Shown piece after piece: positions 10,148-19,181 of a stretch of 64,000 bases of DNA; position 1 is the first letter of the stretch; every line of letters starts with the position of its first letter. The translations under genes and the position numbers were made by a program. Location: assembly GCF_011742925.1 (NCBI RefSeq), contig NZ_WAEL01000003.1, forward strand, positions 310,001 to 374,000, read 5' to 3'. Source of the DNA: Fibrivirga algicola. GTDB lineage: Bacteria; Bacteroidota; Bacteroidia; Cytophagales; Spirosomataceae. The notes beneath the pieces are model-generated. The model was not told the origin of the DNA. It was given only the letters and a program-made list of their open reading frames with translations, and did not search any database.

Positions 10148-10270
10148 TAACGCAGGCATTATACTGAGCTGATCTAAGACTCAATCAGTAAGGGTACTTC
10201 GCAGGTACGTACCCGTCAGGAAACGAATTAATAATCCTTAAAAAGTAATCGGTCATTAGAACGGTCGTGG

Positions 10271-10301
10271 TTTGTCAGTACTCATTAGCCTATCTAGTTT
10301 G
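10271..10301 (+). promoter_or_regulatory. Possible vegetative promoter of the esterase gene
   Basis: TTTG at 10271-10274 and TAGTTTG at 10295-10301 are 20 bases apart, resembling the Bacteroidota -33 TTTG / -7 TAnnTTTG pattern with one base missing. Transcription would start near 10308, which favours the ATG at 10323 over an upstream TTG. Confidence 0.3.
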
Positions 10302-10322
10302 TTCTTACCTACTCTTTTCAAA

Positions 10323-11171
10323 ATGATCGCGCAACTCACTAAGTTAGTAAGCGTTGGCAGCCTGTTCTTCGTCATCGGATGCCAGTCGAACACAGCCAAT
10401 ACAGCATCGTCCACCGAGAGAAACGACAGCTTTGCCCTCTTTTCACCTACGGTAAAAGACTCCTTTTATATCCAGACTCAGGTACCAATCGAATACAATG
10501 ACAGTATCGCCAAACGATACCCTGTTGTTATTCTACTGGATGCTAACTTTCATTTTCCTATGCTGGCGGCCAGCGTGCGACAGTATGAGAAAGCGGGTTT
10601 GTTACCGCCACTTATTCTGGTAGGCGTTGGCTACAAATCGCTCAACGCCATGGACTCATTGCGCACCAGAGATTACCTCTACCCGGCAGCCTTGCCATCA
10701 GATGAGCTAACAGCGGTCGGTGGCGGTGAGCGCTTCAGGCAGTTCATTGTCAATCGTTTACTCCCGACAATCGACTCAACATTTAGAACCACTAAGCAGA
10801 ATCGAGCGCTACTTGGCCATTCATTGGGGGGTTATTTCACGTTGTATTCGCTGCTGGCGCAGACAACAAACAAGACAGAAGAATTCACCAAGTTTATTGC
10901 GGCCAGCCCCTCGCTCTGGTACCACGACTTTTACCTGAACCAGTTACCGACAACATTGGCCTCGCTGAATCAGAAAGACTCTAGCTACATTTTCGTCTCA
11001 GTGGGCGGTACCGAAAATCCGGTTTGGGACATCAAACCAGTGGCTAATCTGACAACGAGCCTTAAAAAGAACAAGAAGCTGGTTGTAAAAGGAAGTGTCT
11101 ATGATCAGCTTGGGCATATGGACACCGGACAGTTAAGTTTCCTGAAAGGCCTTCAGGCATTTTACCACTAG
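10323..11171 (+). CDS. Lipoprotein alpha/beta hydrolase, putative esterase
   Basis: A 282-residue protein with a lipoprotein signal (VIGC lipobox, Cys near residue 20), so probably anchored in the envelope. The nucleophile elbow GHSLGG and a C-terminal LGHMDTG histidine fit the esterase D / IroE-BesA family (PF00756, COG2819), serine hydrolases that cleave acyl esters or siderophore esters. The substrate cannot be told. A TTG-initiated frame opens at 10272, but the ATG at 10323 gives a clean signal peptide. It is transcribed away from the permease operon and stands alone. Confidence 0.85.
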   Translation: MIAQLTKLVSVGSLFFVIGCQSNTANTASSTERNDSFALFSPTVKDSFYIQTQVPIEYNDSIAKRYPVVILLDANFHFPMLAASVRQYEKAGLLPPLILVGVGYKSLNAMDSLRTRDYLYPAALPSDELTAVGGGERFRQFIVNRLLPTIDSTFRTTKQNRALLGHSLGGYFTLYSLLAQTTNKTEEFTKFIAASPSLWYHDFYLNQLPTTLASLNQKDSSYIFVSVGGTENPVWDIKPVANLTTSLKKNKKLVVKGSVYDQLGHMDTGQLSFLKGLQAFYH

Positions 11172-11251
11172 CTATACATCATCGATAGCGTATAGGCGAC
11201 AGGTTTCTTACCGGAATTGATAAGATTTGCATAGAACTACCGCCTAGCACC

Positions 11252-11971
11252 ATGCTATCTACCCTGCCAGCCTACATTCCGATCACCTTCGGACTAACAA
11301 CCCTTGCCACTCTTTTGCTTTTCTACAGGGGGCTCAAACGGGCCCGGACTGATACCGTTCGACGAAAAGCTATGCCGATCCTGCTAGGACTAATCGGCTG
11401 GCTGTTGCTTCAGGCGCTCCTGCCGCTGAACGGTATATATGCTCAGGCAGGTACGCCAGGACCTCCCAGACTGGTTTTGTTTAGCATTATACCGACCCTA
11501 TTGGCCATTGTTTTCCTGTTCGCCACCGCTGGCGGGAAACGATTCATCGACAGCTTACCACTCAAGGACCTAACGTACCTGAACGTGGTACGTATTCCCG
11601 TTGAGTTGGTCTTGTTCTGGCTATTCATCCACAAAGCCGTACCGGAACTGATGACGTTCGAGGGGCGTAATTTTGATATTTTCTCCGGTCTCTCGGCGCC
11701 CTTTGTTGCCTACTTCGGTTTCACAAAGGCCAGATTGAATCGTCCGCTTTTGTTCGTCTGGAATATCATCTGCCTGGGGTTGTTACTCATTATCGTCAGG
11801 TACGCGTTGCTGTCGGCACCTACGCCTGTGCAGCAATTCGCGTTCGATCAGCCCAACATTGCCATCGCCTATTTCCCCTTTAGCTGGCTGCCTACGTTCA
11901 TCGTCCCCGTCGTTCTGTTCGGGCATCTGGTATCGATCCGGCAACTATTTGTTAAGCCAACGGCAACGTAA
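11252..11971 (+). CDS. Polytopic membrane protein of unknown function
   Basis: 239 residues with about seven hydrophobic segments beginning right at the N-terminus (YIPITFGLTTLATLLLF), and short basic loops (RGLKRARTDTVRRK). There is no catalytic motif that I recognise. It lies 80 bases after the esterase gene on the same strand and 123 bases before the short MacB-type permease, so co-transcription is possible. It resembles many small uncharacterised Bacteroidota membrane proteins. Confidence 0.75.
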   Translation: MLSTLPAYIPITFGLTTLATLLLFYRGLKRARTDTVRRKAMPILLGLIGWLLLQALLPLNGIYAQAGTPGPPRLVLFSIIPTLLAIVFLFATAGGKRFIDSLPLKDLTYLNVVRIPVELVLFWLFIHKAVPELMTFEGRNFDIFSGLSAPFVAYFGFTKARLNRPLLFVWNIICLGLLLIIVRYALLSAPTPVQQFAFDQPNIAIAYFPFSWLPTFIVPVVLFGHLVSIRQLFVKPTAT

Positions 11972-12094
11972 CGTGAGCGTATCACCTGGCCAATGACAAT
12001 ACCGTCACTAGCCGCTTATCACATACGCATTGCCTGTGCATCAGGAAGTCTGCTATTTCGTGATGCCTGCCCAAAGCGTGGGTGTTACGTTCTG

Positions 12095-13318
12095 ATGAAA
12101 AAAATCCTGGTTTCGTTCGCCACGGCCCTGCAAAACATCCGCACCCGATTTTTCCACACGGTACTGTCAATACTCGGCATCGTGATCGGCGTGGCGGCGC
12201 TGGTCGCCATTTTGTCATTGATCGACGGCATGGAACAGTACGCGCAGGAGCAGATCACTAAAACGACGTCGCTCAAAGCGATTATTGTGCAGTCGAACCC
12301 GTACAAAACGGTAAATGAGGTGCAGGTACGTAAGGCCGATTATGCGCACTTCAACTCTGGCTCCTTCGGGAAAATGCGGGCATCGCTGACCAAACCTGCT
12401 ACGGCTTACCTGTATTGTCGGCAGAATGGCGAGTTAGGGCTAGAGACGCCAACCCGCAAAACAGGCGCCATCATTACCGGATTGAGTTTACCCCTTCATC
12501 CTGATCTAACTCTTATTCACGGACGGGCGTTTACCGAAGCTGACCTGAACGGACAACATCCGGTGGCGTTCATCAATCAGAAGCTGGCCAAGCAACTGGC
12601 GGGTAAGCGACCCGAAAAAACGGCGATTGGTCAGCAGGTGACGTATAACGGTAAGCAGCTAACGATCATCGGCATATCGGCTGACAAGGATGCCAAAGTG
12701 GGGCAACTCCTGATGCCCCTTACGCTCCTGTCAGACAGTATGCTGGACGCTACGCCGCCCATGTGCGTAATTGAAGCGAATCGGGTTGAGGACGTACCTG
12801 CGTTGAAAAAAGAAGTCGAAGGCTGGCTGAAAGCGAACATGAACGGCAAGCAGGCCGATTTTGCGGTTATCACCAACGAACAGCGCGTTGATCAGGCGGC
12901 GAAAGGATTTCTGTTATTTCGACTCATCATGGGTCTGATCGTGGGCATTTCGGTGCTGGTAGGTGGCATCGGCGTCATGAACGTGCTCCTGATCTCTGTC
13001 ACCGAGCGCACAGTAGAAATTGGCGTTCGCAAAGCGCTGGGCGCTAAACGGCGCGATATCCTCTGGCAGTTCCTCTCCGAATCGATCACTATTTCAACGC
13101 TGGGCAGCCTGCTGGGCCTGACGCTGGGCGTGTTGAGCACACTGGCATTCATCCCCATCATCAAAGCCATCACCGATGTACCCTTCCAGGCTGCTTACAC
13201 CTGGAATACGTTCGGTCTCATCATCGCCATCGCCATGCTGATTGGCATCCTCTTCGGCACGTACCCAGCCATGCGCGCCGCCCGCCTAGATCCCGTCGAA
13301 GCCATCCGGCGGGAGTGA
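12095..13318 (+). CDS. Short MacB/LolE-type ABC permease
   Basis: 407 residues with the classic four-segment layout: an N-terminal helix (SILGIVIGVAALVAILSLI, about residues 25-43), a MacB_PCD periplasmic domain, and a C-terminal FtsX block with VGGIGVMNVLLISVTERT and VEIGVRKALGAKRRDILWQF. It is half the size of the other permeases here and closer to the canonical MacB membrane domain without its ATPase. The frame opens at 11993, but MKKILVSFATALQNIRTRFF (ATG at 12095) is the standard family N-terminus. It converges on the permease gene ending at 13553. Confidence 0.9.
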   Translation: MKKILVSFATALQNIRTRFFHTVLSILGIVIGVAALVAILSLIDGMEQYAQEQITKTTSLKAIIVQSNPYKTVNEVQVRKADYAHFNSGSFGKMRASLTKPATAYLYCRQNGELGLETPTRKTGAIITGLSLPLHPDLTLIHGRAFTEADLNGQHPVAFINQKLAKQLAGKRPEKTAIGQQVTYNGKQLTIIGISADKDAKVGQLLMPLTLLSDSMLDATPPMCVIEANRVEDVPALKKEVEGWLKANMNGKQADFAVITNEQRVDQAAKGFLLFRLIMGLIVGISVLVGGIGVMNVLLISVTERTVEIGVRKALGAKRRDILWQFLSESITISTLGSLLGLTLGVLSTLAFIPIIKAITDVPFQAAYTWNTFGLIIAIAMLIGILFGTYPAMRAARLDPVEAIRRE

Positions 13319-13320
13319 TT

Positions 13321-13551
13321 GGGCGTGGAGGAGCAAGGAACTTACGGCATGGGGTAAGGGGTTTCGCATGCGGGTCTTTAGACAGGCTCCGTTGTCGCTT
13401 GTCTGTGGAGAGTACCCTTTGTCGATAGAGACTCTGGCCCAATAGTAGCTAGTGAACATCATTCAGCTAACGACGGCAAAGGTAGTTTCCTTCGCGAGTT
13501 AGGGTGCTCGCGTGCGAGCGTCCCTTGCCCTATGCACCCAGCCCCACGCCC
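13321..13551. terminator. Convergent intergenic region with nested inverted repeats
   Basis: GGGCGTGG (13321-13328) can pair with CCACGCCC (13544-13551) right next to the two stop codons. Inside are smaller pairs such as GCTCG-CGTG-CGAGC (13506-13519). It probably terminates transcription from both sides. The arms are poorer than in other gaps. Confidence 0.4.
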
Positions 13552-13552
13552 C

Positions 13553-15961
13553 CTACTCCGTTCGCAGACTCTTCACCGGATTGTCCAGCGCGGCTTTCAG
13601 GCTTTGGAAACTGACGGTAAGCATGGCAACGCCGATGGCTAACGTACCTGAAAGTACGAACACCCACCAGTCGAGGTCGACTTTGTAGGCGAAGTCGCGT
13701 AACCAGTTGGTCATGGCATACCAGGCAATGGGGCTGGCAATGACGATCGCAACCAGTACCGGTTTCAGGAAGTCTTTCGAGAGCAACGTCACAATACTGC
13801 CTACGCTGGCACCCAGCACTTTTCGCACACCGATTTCTTTCGTGCGCGCTTCGGCGGTGAAGGTGGTAAGTCCAAACAGACCGAGGCAAGAGACGAAGAT
13901 TGAGAGGATCGAGAAATAGAGAATAATGCGCCCCATGCGCTGTTCGGCCCGGTATTGCGCGTCCAATTCCTGATCAACGAACCCGTAGCTGAGCGGGCTT
14001 GCGGGCTCCATCTTTTTATACAGCGCCGTAATACCTGCAATCGTTTGTGGTACGGCACCGGGCTTTGTCTTCACCAACAGATTGAAGTACGGATTATCAG
14101 GGCGGAACCGGAAGATGAACGGCTCGATCGCTACGCGCAGGGGCCGGAAATGGAAATCGGTCAGCACACCCACCACTACGCCCGACGGTCCCCAGAACTT
14201 CAGGCGCTTGCCGATAGCCTGCTCCGGCGTCCAGCCCATGCGTTTGGCGGCGGTTTCGTTTAGCATAAACGCACCCATTGTAGCCGATGTATCTGATGGA
14301 ATACGCCACGAAAAATTTCGACCCGCCGCCAGTTTCATGCCTGTAGTAGCCACAAAATCAGGATCTACGTTCATGTTCGTGATCAAAAACTTGTCGTTCG
14401 GCTGCTGGCCTTCCCATTCAATATCACCCTGATTGACCATATCGACCAGCGCACCAGTTGTTGGCGATGCCACAGTCACGCCGGGCAACTGCTGAACTGC
14501 CTGTTTGAAGGGCAGAACCTTATTACGCAGTTCCCCTTTCAGGCGGACGTACATCAGCTGCGACTGGTCGAACCCAAGTTTCTTGTTCTGCACAAAGGCG
14601 AGCTGGCGGTAGATAACCACGCTGCCAATGACCAGTCCAACGGCCAAGGCAAACTGGCCCACCACCAGCGACTGCCGAAAAACCCGACCCGATTGCACCG
14701 ACAGCGCCTGAGTAGCACCTGTACCTTTCAGTATCTGCGCTGGCCGGAATGACGACAGGAAAAAGGCAGGATACAGGCCTGTCAGCAGGCTAACCACGAG
14801 GGTAAGGCCAGTTAATGCCAGCCAGAAGTACGGCTCACTGAAGGGAAGTACGAGCGTTTTCGCCGCTAGTCCATTGAACAGAGGCAACAACGCCTGCACC
14901 AGCAACAGCGACATGGCTACCGCCAAACAGGTCATAAGTAAAGCTTCGCCCAGAAACTGCATCACCAGCCAGGTACGTTGCGCACCAATTGTTTTGCGCA
15001 CGCCCACCTCCCGCGCCCGTTGTGACGCACGCGCCGTGGCCAGATTGATAAAGTTAACGACGGCAATCAAGAGCAAAATCAGTCCAACAGCCACAAAAAT
15101 GCGGATATACAGAATGTCGCTACGCAATCCCCAATCGGTCTCGAAATCGAATTTCGACCTCAGATAGCTGTCGCGCATCGATTGCAGATAGAGCCTATCC
15201 TCGGTTGGCGTATATCGATTGAGCTGACCGCTTAGCTTAGCCGAAAAGTTGGTCAGATTCGCCGACTCAGCGGCTTCGGGCTTCAGCAGCACGTAGGTGT
15301 GGTAGTTGTTGCTGTTCCATTTCTGACTCCATTCATCCGTTTTTTCCAGCCATTTGTAAGGCAATAACACATCGAACTGGATGCTGGAATGCGTTGGTGG
15401 CGTTTTGGCCACGCCCGCAACGACAAATGGGATTTCGTTATTGAACACCAGCGACTGGCCTAGAATCCCCTGCTTTGACCAGCTTTCACCGAACAGACGC
15501 AGTGCCATGTTCTCACTAATGACTACCTCATTCGGTGCCGCCAATGCTTTTTGCGCATTGCCCGCAACCAGTGGAAAATCGAACGTGCTAAAGAACGATG
15601 ACTCCGTGATCAGCATCGACTCGGTCTCGACTGTTTGGGTACCTCGACTCAACGTACCCCGCCAGCGCCCAATTCGGGTTACTTTTTCCACTTCCGGAAA
15701 ATCGGTGGTAAGCGTCGGCGCTAGCGGACCGGGTGTTACGGCCACATTATACAACCCGTCGGCCTGTTTTTGGTGCGATACGATCCGGTAGATTCGGTCG
15801 AGCTTGCTATGGAACCGGTCGTACTGAAACTCGTCGAGAATGTAGAGGCCAATGGCGGTGCAACAGGCAAGCCCCAGGGCCAACCCAACTATATTGACAC
15901 CCGAATAGATCTTGCTCTTCCACAAATTGCGAAAGGCAATTTTAATGTAGTTCTGTAGCAT
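13553..15961 (-). CDS. ABC transporter permease, double-FtsX MacB type
   Basis: An 802-residue paralogue and last gene of the right permease operon (21596 to 13553). The open frame reaches 16195, but its first 78 codons translate the hairpin gap and the end of the preceding gene. The ATG at 15961 gives MLQNYIKIAFRNLWKSK. The first FtsX block is REVGVRKTIGAQRTWL, the second KEIGVRKVLGASVGSI, and the tail is DNPVKSLRTE. It shares its first 14 residues with the gene at 18420 (MLQNYIKIAFRNLW), so these two may be a recent pair. Confidence 0.9.
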   Translation of the reverse strand: MLQNYIKIAFRNLWKSKIYSGVNIVGLALGLACCTAIGLYILDEFQYDRFHSKLDRIYRIVSHQKQADGLYNVAVTPGPLAPTLTTDFPEVEKVTRIGRWRGTLSRGTQTVETESMLITESSFFSTFDFPLVAGNAQKALAAPNEVVISENMALRLFGESWSKQGILGQSLVFNNEIPFVVAGVAKTPPTHSSIQFDVLLPYKWLEKTDEWSQKWNSNNYHTYVLLKPEAAESANLTNFSAKLSGQLNRYTPTEDRLYLQSMRDSYLRSKFDFETDWGLRSDILYIRIFVAVGLILLLIAVVNFINLATARASQRAREVGVRKTIGAQRTWLVMQFLGEALLMTCLAVAMSLLLVQALLPLFNGLAAKTLVLPFSEPYFWLALTGLTLVVSLLTGLYPAFFLSSFRPAQILKGTGATQALSVQSGRVFRQSLVVGQFALAVGLVIGSVVIYRQLAFVQNKKLGFDQSQLMYVRLKGELRNKVLPFKQAVQQLPGVTVASPTTGALVDMVNQGDIEWEGQQPNDKFLITNMNVDPDFVATTGMKLAAGRNFSWRIPSDTSATMGAFMLNETAAKRMGWTPEQAIGKRLKFWGPSGVVVGVLTDFHFRPLRVAIEPFIFRFRPDNPYFNLLVKTKPGAVPQTIAGITALYKKMEPASPLSYGFVDQELDAQYRAEQRMGRIILYFSILSIFVSCLGLFGLTTFTAEARTKEIGVRKVLGASVGSIVTLLSKDFLKPVLVAIVIASPIAWYAMTNWLRDFAYKVDLDWWVFVLSGTLAIGVAMLTVSFQSLKAALDNPVKSLRTE

Positions 15962-15971
15962 GGGGTTTGGG

Positions 15972-16036
15972 GCGCGGGGCCTGGGATGGCTGACGCGAGA
16001 GCGATACTCCACGCCTCCAAGCCCCCGGCCCCGCGC
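15972..16036. repeat. Intergenic hairpin, permease-type
   Basis: Ten-base perfect arms GCGCGGGGCC (15972-15981) and complement (16027-16036), with weaker pairing inside. The loop carries GGCTGACGCGAGAGCGATAC, the shared permease-gap motif. Confidence 0.65.
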
Positions 16037-16041
16037 ATTTA

Positions 16042-18420
16042 TCACTCTGTTCGTAGACTCTTCACCGGGTTCATCAACGCGGCTTTGACACTCTGGAAAC
16101 TGACCGTTGCCAGGGCGATTGCCACGGCCAACGTACCTGAACCGGCAAAGACCCACCACTCCATATCGGTCTTGTAGGCGAAGCTCCCCAGCCACTGAGT
16201 CATAGCGTACCAGGCGAGCGGCGAGGCGACAGCTATGGCAATCAAGACCAGTTTCAGGAAGTCTTTTGAGAGCAACGTGACGATACTGGCCACAGTAGCG
16301 CCCAGCACTTTCCGAACACCAATCTCTTTCGTGCGCATGTCGGCCGCGTGGGCAGCCAGTCCGAACAGACCGAGGCAGGAAATAAGAATAGCGAGAACCG
16401 TTAAAGCGAGCAGGACATATCCCTGCTTTTGTTCGGCTTTATACTGCTGCGAGAAATTCTCGTCTAGAAAATGAAAACTCATTTCGGCGGTAGGATCAAA
16501 CGTCCGGTAAACCGATTTGATGTATGCCAAAGCCTCAGCCGTTTTGGCGGGTTGAATCCTGACATACAGGTTGTCCTTATCCTGCGGATTGGGTACGTGC
16601 AACACCAGCGGCTCGATCTTATGCTGAAGCGAGTACGTATGAAAATCTTTCACAACGCCCACAACCTGGGCTTCGACCGTTTTATCTTTCCCCAGAAAAT
16701 ACCAGACCCGCTTACCAATTGGCTCCTGCCAGCCCATCTTTTTCACCAGTGATTCGTTCACCAGTACCGCCCCCAGCCGGTCGCTAACAGCGCCGGTAAA
16801 ATTGCGCCCCCGGAGCAGCTTGATCTGCAACGTACCCAGGTAATCAGGGTCGATCCCAAACACCTGCACCACCTGTGTGCTGGTTGGCTTCATACCGTTC
16901 TGCTCAAAGAACATACCGTCTCGACCGATGTTGTTGTTGCCAATCGGATTGCTGGCGGCGGCCACCTGTTCAATCAGCGGGCTTTTGGTCAGTTCCTCTT
17001 TCAACGCCCGAATCTGGGTACGTACCGTATCCCCATCCAAGTGAAAAGTCAATACCTGATCTTTATTGAAGCCCAGATTCTTATGCGCCACGAAGTTCAT
17101 CTGCCGATAAATCACCCACGAGCAACTGATTAGTGCCACGGCCGCTATGAACTGAAACACCACCAGTGCCTGCTGGAATCGCCCACTGGTTGAGTGAGTT
17201 GCCAGCCGCCCTTTCAGCGCCATTACCGGCCGAAAACCAGATAAGAGCAGGGCCGGATATAATCCACTTGCCAGCCCAAGCAACACCGTAAAGACAAGCA
17301 CCGCCGTAACTGTTGTGAGCAGACCGTACTCACCAATAAGAAGGGTTTTACCCGCCAACTCGTTGAACAGCGGCAGAAAAAGAGTAGCCAGCATCATACC
17401 CACACCACCAGCCAGGATAGCCATCAGCATCGATTCGGTCAGGAATTGGCCAATAAGCTGCCCACGGCGCGATCCAATAGCTTTTCTAACGCCCACTTCC
17501 CGCGTGCGGGCAACGGCCCGAACGGTGTACAGATTCACATAATTAATACCAGCGATCAGCAGGATCAGGAAGGCAACAATGGCAAACGTATAAATGGTGC
17601 TGAGTGTACCGTTCGGGCTGATTTCGTAGTCGAGATGCGACTGCAGGTGGATAGACGTCAGCGGCTGCAGTTCCATCCGGTAGGTCACCTGACCCATTTC
17701 TTTCCTGATGTACTTCTCGTAGAAACCAGGCAGTTTGGCTTCCAACGCTTTGTGGTCTGTGCCGGGGGTCAACAGCAGGTATGTATAGAGCTCGAAGTTT
17801 TGCCAACCATTGGTATAATTGGCTGGCAGCGACCGGAGCGCGCTGAATTGTAGATGCGAGGTGGTCGGTACGTTGTCGATAACGCCCGTCACCCGGTTGG
17901 GAAAGTGATTCGAGAATTCGACCGTTTGCCCAATCGCTTTATCCGCGTTGCCAAACAGCTTTTCGGCCAGGCTTTTCGTAATAACGATGCACTGAGGTTG
18001 CGCCAGCGCCGTTGCCGGATCACCGTGTAGAAACGGGAACACGTCGAACACAGACTGATCGGCGAACATAATATCGTCGACGTTCAGTTTCTTGTCTTTG
18101 TAGGTGATCTGTCCCCCACCCTCAGATTGAATTCGAACCGTTTTTTCGACCTCCGGGTAGTCATTCTTCAACGCTGCGGCGTAAGGGGCCGAGGTAGGCG
18201 CCAGATGAAGATTTCCACCCGGCCAGTTAGCGTAATGCACCACGCGCACGATCCTGTCGGCATTGGCATGAAAGCGATCGTAGCTTAGCTCATGGATGAT
18301 GTACAGGCTCATCAGCCCAACGGCTGCCATGCCGCCGCCCATGCCAACTATGTTCAGCGCACTGAACCGCCGATGCTTCCACAAGTTGCGGAACGCGATT
18401 TTGATGTAGTTCTGTAGCAT
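16042..18420 (-). CDS. ABC transporter permease, double-FtsX MacB type
   Basis: A 792-residue paralogue, the shortest of the complete set, starting at MLQNYIKIAFRNLWKHRR (18420). The first transmembrane segment is unusually glycine- and methionine-rich (GMGGGMAAVGLMSLYII). The FtsX blocks carry REVGVRKAIGSRRGQL and KEIGVRKVLGATVASI; the tail is NPVKSLRTE. It lies 57 bases after the GIN-domain gene and 80 bases before the last permease gene of the operon. Confidence 0.9.
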   Translation of the reverse strand: MLQNYIKIAFRNLWKHRRFSALNIVGMGGGMAAVGLMSLYIIHELSYDRFHANADRIVRVVHYANWPGGNLHLAPTSAPYAAALKNDYPEVEKTVRIQSEGGGQITYKDKKLNVDDIMFADQSVFDVFPFLHGDPATALAQPQCIVITKSLAEKLFGNADKAIGQTVEFSNHFPNRVTGVIDNVPTTSHLQFSALRSLPANYTNGWQNFELYTYLLLTPGTDHKALEAKLPGFYEKYIRKEMGQVTYRMELQPLTSIHLQSHLDYEISPNGTLSTIYTFAIVAFLILLIAGINYVNLYTVRAVARTREVGVRKAIGSRRGQLIGQFLTESMLMAILAGGVGMMLATLFLPLFNELAGKTLLIGEYGLLTTVTAVLVFTVLLGLASGLYPALLLSGFRPVMALKGRLATHSTSGRFQQALVVFQFIAAVALISCSWVIYRQMNFVAHKNLGFNKDQVLTFHLDGDTVRTQIRALKEELTKSPLIEQVAAASNPIGNNNIGRDGMFFEQNGMKPTSTQVVQVFGIDPDYLGTLQIKLLRGRNFTGAVSDRLGAVLVNESLVKKMGWQEPIGKRVWYFLGKDKTVEAQVVGVVKDFHTYSLQHKIEPLVLHVPNPQDKDNLYVRIQPAKTAEALAYIKSVYRTFDPTAEMSFHFLDENFSQQYKAEQKQGYVLLALTVLAILISCLGLFGLAAHAADMRTKEIGVRKVLGATVASIVTLLSKDFLKLVLIAIAVASPLAWYAMTQWLGSFAYKTDMEWWVFAGSGTLAVAIALATVSFQSVKAALMNPVKSLRTE

Positions 18421-18477
18421 GGGGTTTGGCGCTTAAGGCGTGGGGCGCGGAGCTTTCATCCTAAGTCCCACGCTACA

Positions 18478-19104
18478 TTAATTCGCAACATTGGTTACAG
18501 TGGCATTAGCCTTTCTTACTTCGTTCACAGCGTTGGCATTAACCCGAACGGTAGCATTTGCGTGAGTCATGACGTTGACGGTCGTTGTCAGCAGTCGTTC
18601 GGCGTCAACGCGGCCGTTGGCTGTACTGACAAGATCGAAGGTTTTGATCCGACCCTGTAACCGTACGTTCCCATTGCCTTCGTTGACAAACGCAAACGAC
18701 TCGCCCAGAAGACCACGAACGGCCACGTCGCTATTCGATCCATGCTTGAATCGTTTCAGTTCCGGCGTTTTGATCACCACATCGATGCTGGACTTACTCA
18801 CCCAGAAAGGTTTATTGTTCGGGTCTTTGAAGGCCAGCTTGAGCGTACCGTTTTTCGCCTCGATCTGCAGGAATGCTCGCAGGTTCTCATCAATACTGAT
18901 CGTCACCGACGATTCCGTTGCACCGGCTTCTACAACAACTCTGGCCGGAAACTGCTCGATTTCGATCCCTTCGAACGGTGGTACCGTTTTCGTTTCCCGA
19001 ATAAGCTGACCATTTCCCCGAAGCTCTCTATAAGCAGCATACTTATCCTGCGCGTAACTGCCAAGTGGTAGCAGTAGCACAAAAGCGATCAAGATCGTTT
19101 TCAT
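18478..19104 (-). CDS. Secreted GIN-domain (DUF2807-like) protein
   Basis: 208 residues with a signal peptide (MKTILIAFVLLLPLGSYAQ) and a beta-rich body holding the head of the GIN/DUF2807 pattern (FEGIEIEQFPARVVVEAG, DENLRAFLQIEAKNGTLKLAF). Such proteins are predicted beta-helical periplasmic or surface proteins found near stress regulators. No enzyme motif is seen. It is embedded in the permease operon (78 bases after the permease ending at 19182, 57 before the next). This placement suggests a periplasmic partner of these permeases (inference). Confidence 0.8.
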   Translation of the reverse strand: MKTILIAFVLLLPLGSYAQDKYAAYRELRGNGQLIRETKTVPPFEGIEIEQFPARVVVEAGATESSVTISIDENLRAFLQIEAKNGTLKLAFKDPNNKPFWVSKSSIDVVIKTPELKRFKHGSNSDVAVRGLLGESFAFVNEGNGNVRLQGRIKTFDLVSTANGRVDAERLLTTTVNVMTHANATVRVNANAVNEVRKANATVTNVAN

Positions 19105-19181
19105 AGTTTTAGGTTTATAGGCCTATGTTGACACGAATGAGACGAATTTCCAGTAGGGTTTGCCTCACCAGGGTCTGTCAC

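Larger units (their letters stand above)
10005..10322. other. Divergent intergenic control region
   Basis: This 318-base gap separates the permease operon (leftwards) from the esterase gene (rightwards). It holds the -24/-12-like element (10043-10057), the palindromic activator site (10112-10147) and a possible vegetative promoter for the esterase (10271-10301). No further gene is seen in it. Confidence 0.6.

Noticed and set aside
15962-16195. N-terminal extension of the permease ending at 13553
   Set aside because: The extra 78 codons translate the hairpin gap and the end of the preceding permease gene. The same holds for shorter extensions at 2529-2603, 5008-5082 and 21597-21647.
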